Origin: Gemmataceae bacterium
GTDB taxonomy: Bacteria > Planctomycetota > Planctomycetia > Gemmatales > Gemmataceae
Direction: 5' to 3'
DNA: 7,009 bases
Assembly (NCBI GenBank): GCA_020847555.1
Contig: JADLBT010000555.1
Coordinates: 1-7,009 of the forward strand
The position numbers were made by a program, and so were the translations under genes. Every line of letters starts with the position of its first letter. The first letter of the stretch is position 1. The notes under the pieces are model-generated. The model worked only from the letters and a program-made list of their open reading frames with translations. It was not told where the DNA came from and searched no databases. Shown piece by piece: positions 5,784-7,009 of this stretch.

Positions 5784-6890
5784 CTACCGGCCGCGTCCGC
5801 TCGGAGCCACCTCAACCCCGCCGAAGCGCTTGAAGAAGACGAGCCAGATCAGCAACCCGACCACCACGAGGACGAATACCACCGTCAGGAGGGTTTCCCC
5901 GGCCCCGGAAGGACGAGGCGGAACGGCGGGGCCGTCCGAACGCGCCACTTCTACCGCCTCGGGGTTGTAAACCGCGTCAACGTACTCGTCGTCGAACATC
6001 AGGTCGTAAGCGCCGATCCCCTTGGGAACGTGGGTCGCGTTGCGCTTCAGATCCTTGTCGGCCTCAAGCTGACGGACGCGGTCCTCGAGACGCGGATCGC
6101 GGGCGAGCAGTTCGCGGTAGCGTGCCGCGTCCATCGCGTCGCGGTGGTGGTACGCCCAGCGGGCGCGCGTCTCGCGATCCTGCTCCAGCAGCCACAACCA
6201 GAAGAGGAAGCTGTACGGGTCGTGGTAGACCGGCCCGCGAACGACCGACCCGGGGACCGTGTCGCGGAAGACCTTCTCCTGCCGCTGCTGCCGGTGGACC
6301 CAGCGGTCGTGGTCGAGTTTGCGGCGCAGCGTCTCCGTCGTACTGTCGGGGCTGATGGGTTTGGGCTTGCCGGCCGGCGTGGTATACGTCGGCCGCGGGC
6401 GGGTGCCGCGCTCGAACGCCTCCCGGCTCTCCGCGCGGCGGCGCTCGGCGGCGGCCAGCGAGTCGAACGACGGGCCGACCGGGCGCGCGCCGCCGGCCGC
6501 GCTCGGGCGCGCGCCAACGGACGACTTCGTGCTCGACGAACCACCGCTGGAAGTGAAGCTGCGCCCGCCCAGGCCGTCGCTCGGTCCGACCGAGGGAGAC
6601 ATGGTGCGGCTGGAAGGACGACTACCCGAACCCGCGGTGTAGGTCTTCGTTGACAGCGTGGAGCGCGACGGCGAGGAAGAGAACGCCTTCCCGCCAGACG
6701 AGGAACTTCGGCCCGACGAGTAGCTCTTGCCGCCGGAAAAACTGCGTCCCCCCGACGAGTAACTGCGCCCGCCGGAGGAGAAGCTGCGCCCGCTTGACGA
6801 GCCGCCGCGCCGCTGGGCCAGGGCCGTTTCGGCCGCCGGGCCAGCCAGCAACAACCCGCCCAGCACAAGGGCCAGAAGGATTCGTTTCAT
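5784..6890 (-). CDS. Secreted Ser/Gly-rich protein with C-terminal membrane anchor
   Basis: A 368-residue protein of unknown function. ATG at 6890 opens a classic signal peptide (MKRILLALVLGGLLLAGPAAETALAQ, cleavage near Ala25). Residues 27-75 carry imperfect seven-residue repeats of the form G-R-S-F/Y-S-S-G (for example GRSFSSGGRSYSSG); Ser/Gly-rich sequence continues to about 140. Residues 142-310 look folded and mostly helical, with charged segments and a probable short coiled coil (YRELLARDPRLEDRVRQLEADKD, about 258-280), then YDLMFDDEYVDAVYNP (295-310). A transmembrane helix at 333-353 (LLTVVFVLVVVGLLIWLVFF) precedes a short basic tail. The layout implies a large region outside the cytoplasm tethered by one C-terminal helix. 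The region around 240-310 resembles planctomycete proteins I have seen unnamed. The DUF350 gene follows on the same strand. Only a weak GGGAT precedes the start, but signal-peptide position makes it secure. Confidence 0.85.
   Translation of the reverse strand: MKRILLALVLGGLLLAGPAAETALAQRRGGSSSGRSFSSGGRSYSSGGRSFSGGKSYSSGRSSSSGGKAFSSSPSRSTLSTKTYTAGSGSRPSSRTMSPSVGPSDGLGGRSFTSSGGSSSTKSSVGARPSAAGGARPVGPSFDSLAAAERRRAESREAFERGTRPRPTYTTPAGKPKPISPDSTTETLRRKLDHDRWVHRQQRQEKVFRDTVPGSVVRGPVYHDPYSFLFWLWLLEQDRETRARWAYHHRDAMDAARYRELLARDPRLEDRVRQLEADKDLKRNATHVPKGIGAYDLMFDDEYVDAVYNPEAVEVARSDGPAVPPRPSGAGETLLTVVFVLVVVGLLIWLVFFKRFGGVEVAPSGRGR
6675..6791 (-). repeat. Degenerate 21-bp coding repeats (Ser/Gly/Arg heptads)
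   Basis: These encode residues about 34-72 of the Ser/Gly-rich protein as roughly six units of G-R/K-S-F/Y-S-S-G type. Codons for Ser vary between units, so the repeats are older at the DNA level than perfect tandem copies, while the protein pattern is kept. Confidence 0.7.
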
Positions 6891-6972
6891 GGTGCGATCC
6901 CGCTCAGGCGGAGTTTAGGCGATGCGCGAGAACACGATGAACCATGCCAGGGAGATGACATCTGCCGACCTA

Positions 6973-7009
6973 CCCGGAGCATCAGCGCCGGGCGCCTGGG
7001 GTGCCCGGC
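6973..7009. repeat. REP-like palindrome cut by the window end (copy D)
   Basis: Bases 6973-6992 read cccggagcatcagcgccggg, followed by c at 6993. This is close to the arm of copy C. After a nine-base spacer (6994-7002) the window ends with GCCCGGC (7003-7009), exactly the first seven bases of the expected complementary right arm. It lies upstream of the Ser/Gly-rich protein gene, so copies C and D flank that gene. Confidence 0.75.

Noticed and set aside
6047..6868. 273-codon minus-strand frame within the Ser/Gly-rich gene
   Set aside because: It is a shifted frame of the gene at 5784-6890, rich in Arg and Ala. The real frame has the signal peptide and membrane helix.

Overview
The window looks like planctomycete chromosome, probably of the Gemmata group. 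It is GC-rich. It carries a DUF1559 type IV-prepilin-like protein next to a small transthyretin-like lipoprotein gene, a pairing typical of that phylum. It also has secreted low-complexity proteins of planctomycete style and dispersed intergenic palindromes. This placement comes from recognising families by eye, not from a database search.

Layout from left to right. Bases 1-27 are one arm of a dispersed palindromic repeat. Bases 47-727 (minus) encode a secreted or lipid-anchored protein of unknown function with a C-terminal beta-rich, OB-like module. Bases 728-1259 are a long divergent intergenic region holding a strong intrinsic terminator that points left but has no gene in front of it, plus paired-arm structures. 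A SprT-like zinc metalloprotease gene (1260-1838, plus) runs tail-to-tail into an enolase-superfamily gene (1745-2848, minus), sharing 94 bp. A second palindromic repeat (2895-2970) separates that gene from the DUF1559 gene (3026-4120, minus). The lipoprotein gene (4213-4716, minus) lies just upstream of DUF1559, with a small hairpin between them. Bases 4717-5109 are a leader region. A 93-codon orphan gene (5110-5391, plus) converges on a DUF350 membrane-protein gene (5402-5659, minus). A perfect 24-bp palindrome (5695-5755) precedes a large secreted Ser/Gly-rich, C-terminally membrane-anchored protein (5784-6890, minus). The window ends inside a fourth repeat copy.

The genes do not form one pathway. 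The likely functional units are lipoprotein plus DUF1559 (cell-surface or pseudopilin-type proteins) and the Ser/Gly-rich membrane protein plus DUF350. The enolase-superfamily enzyme probably acts on a hydroxyproline-type acid but has no catabolic neighbours here. I see no phage, CRISPR, toxin-antitoxin or transposase gene. The two signals most worth follow-up are the repeat family (four copies in 7 kb, two cut by the window edges) and the orphan terminator with paired-arm sequence at about 996-1230, which suggests an unannotated minus-strand RNA.
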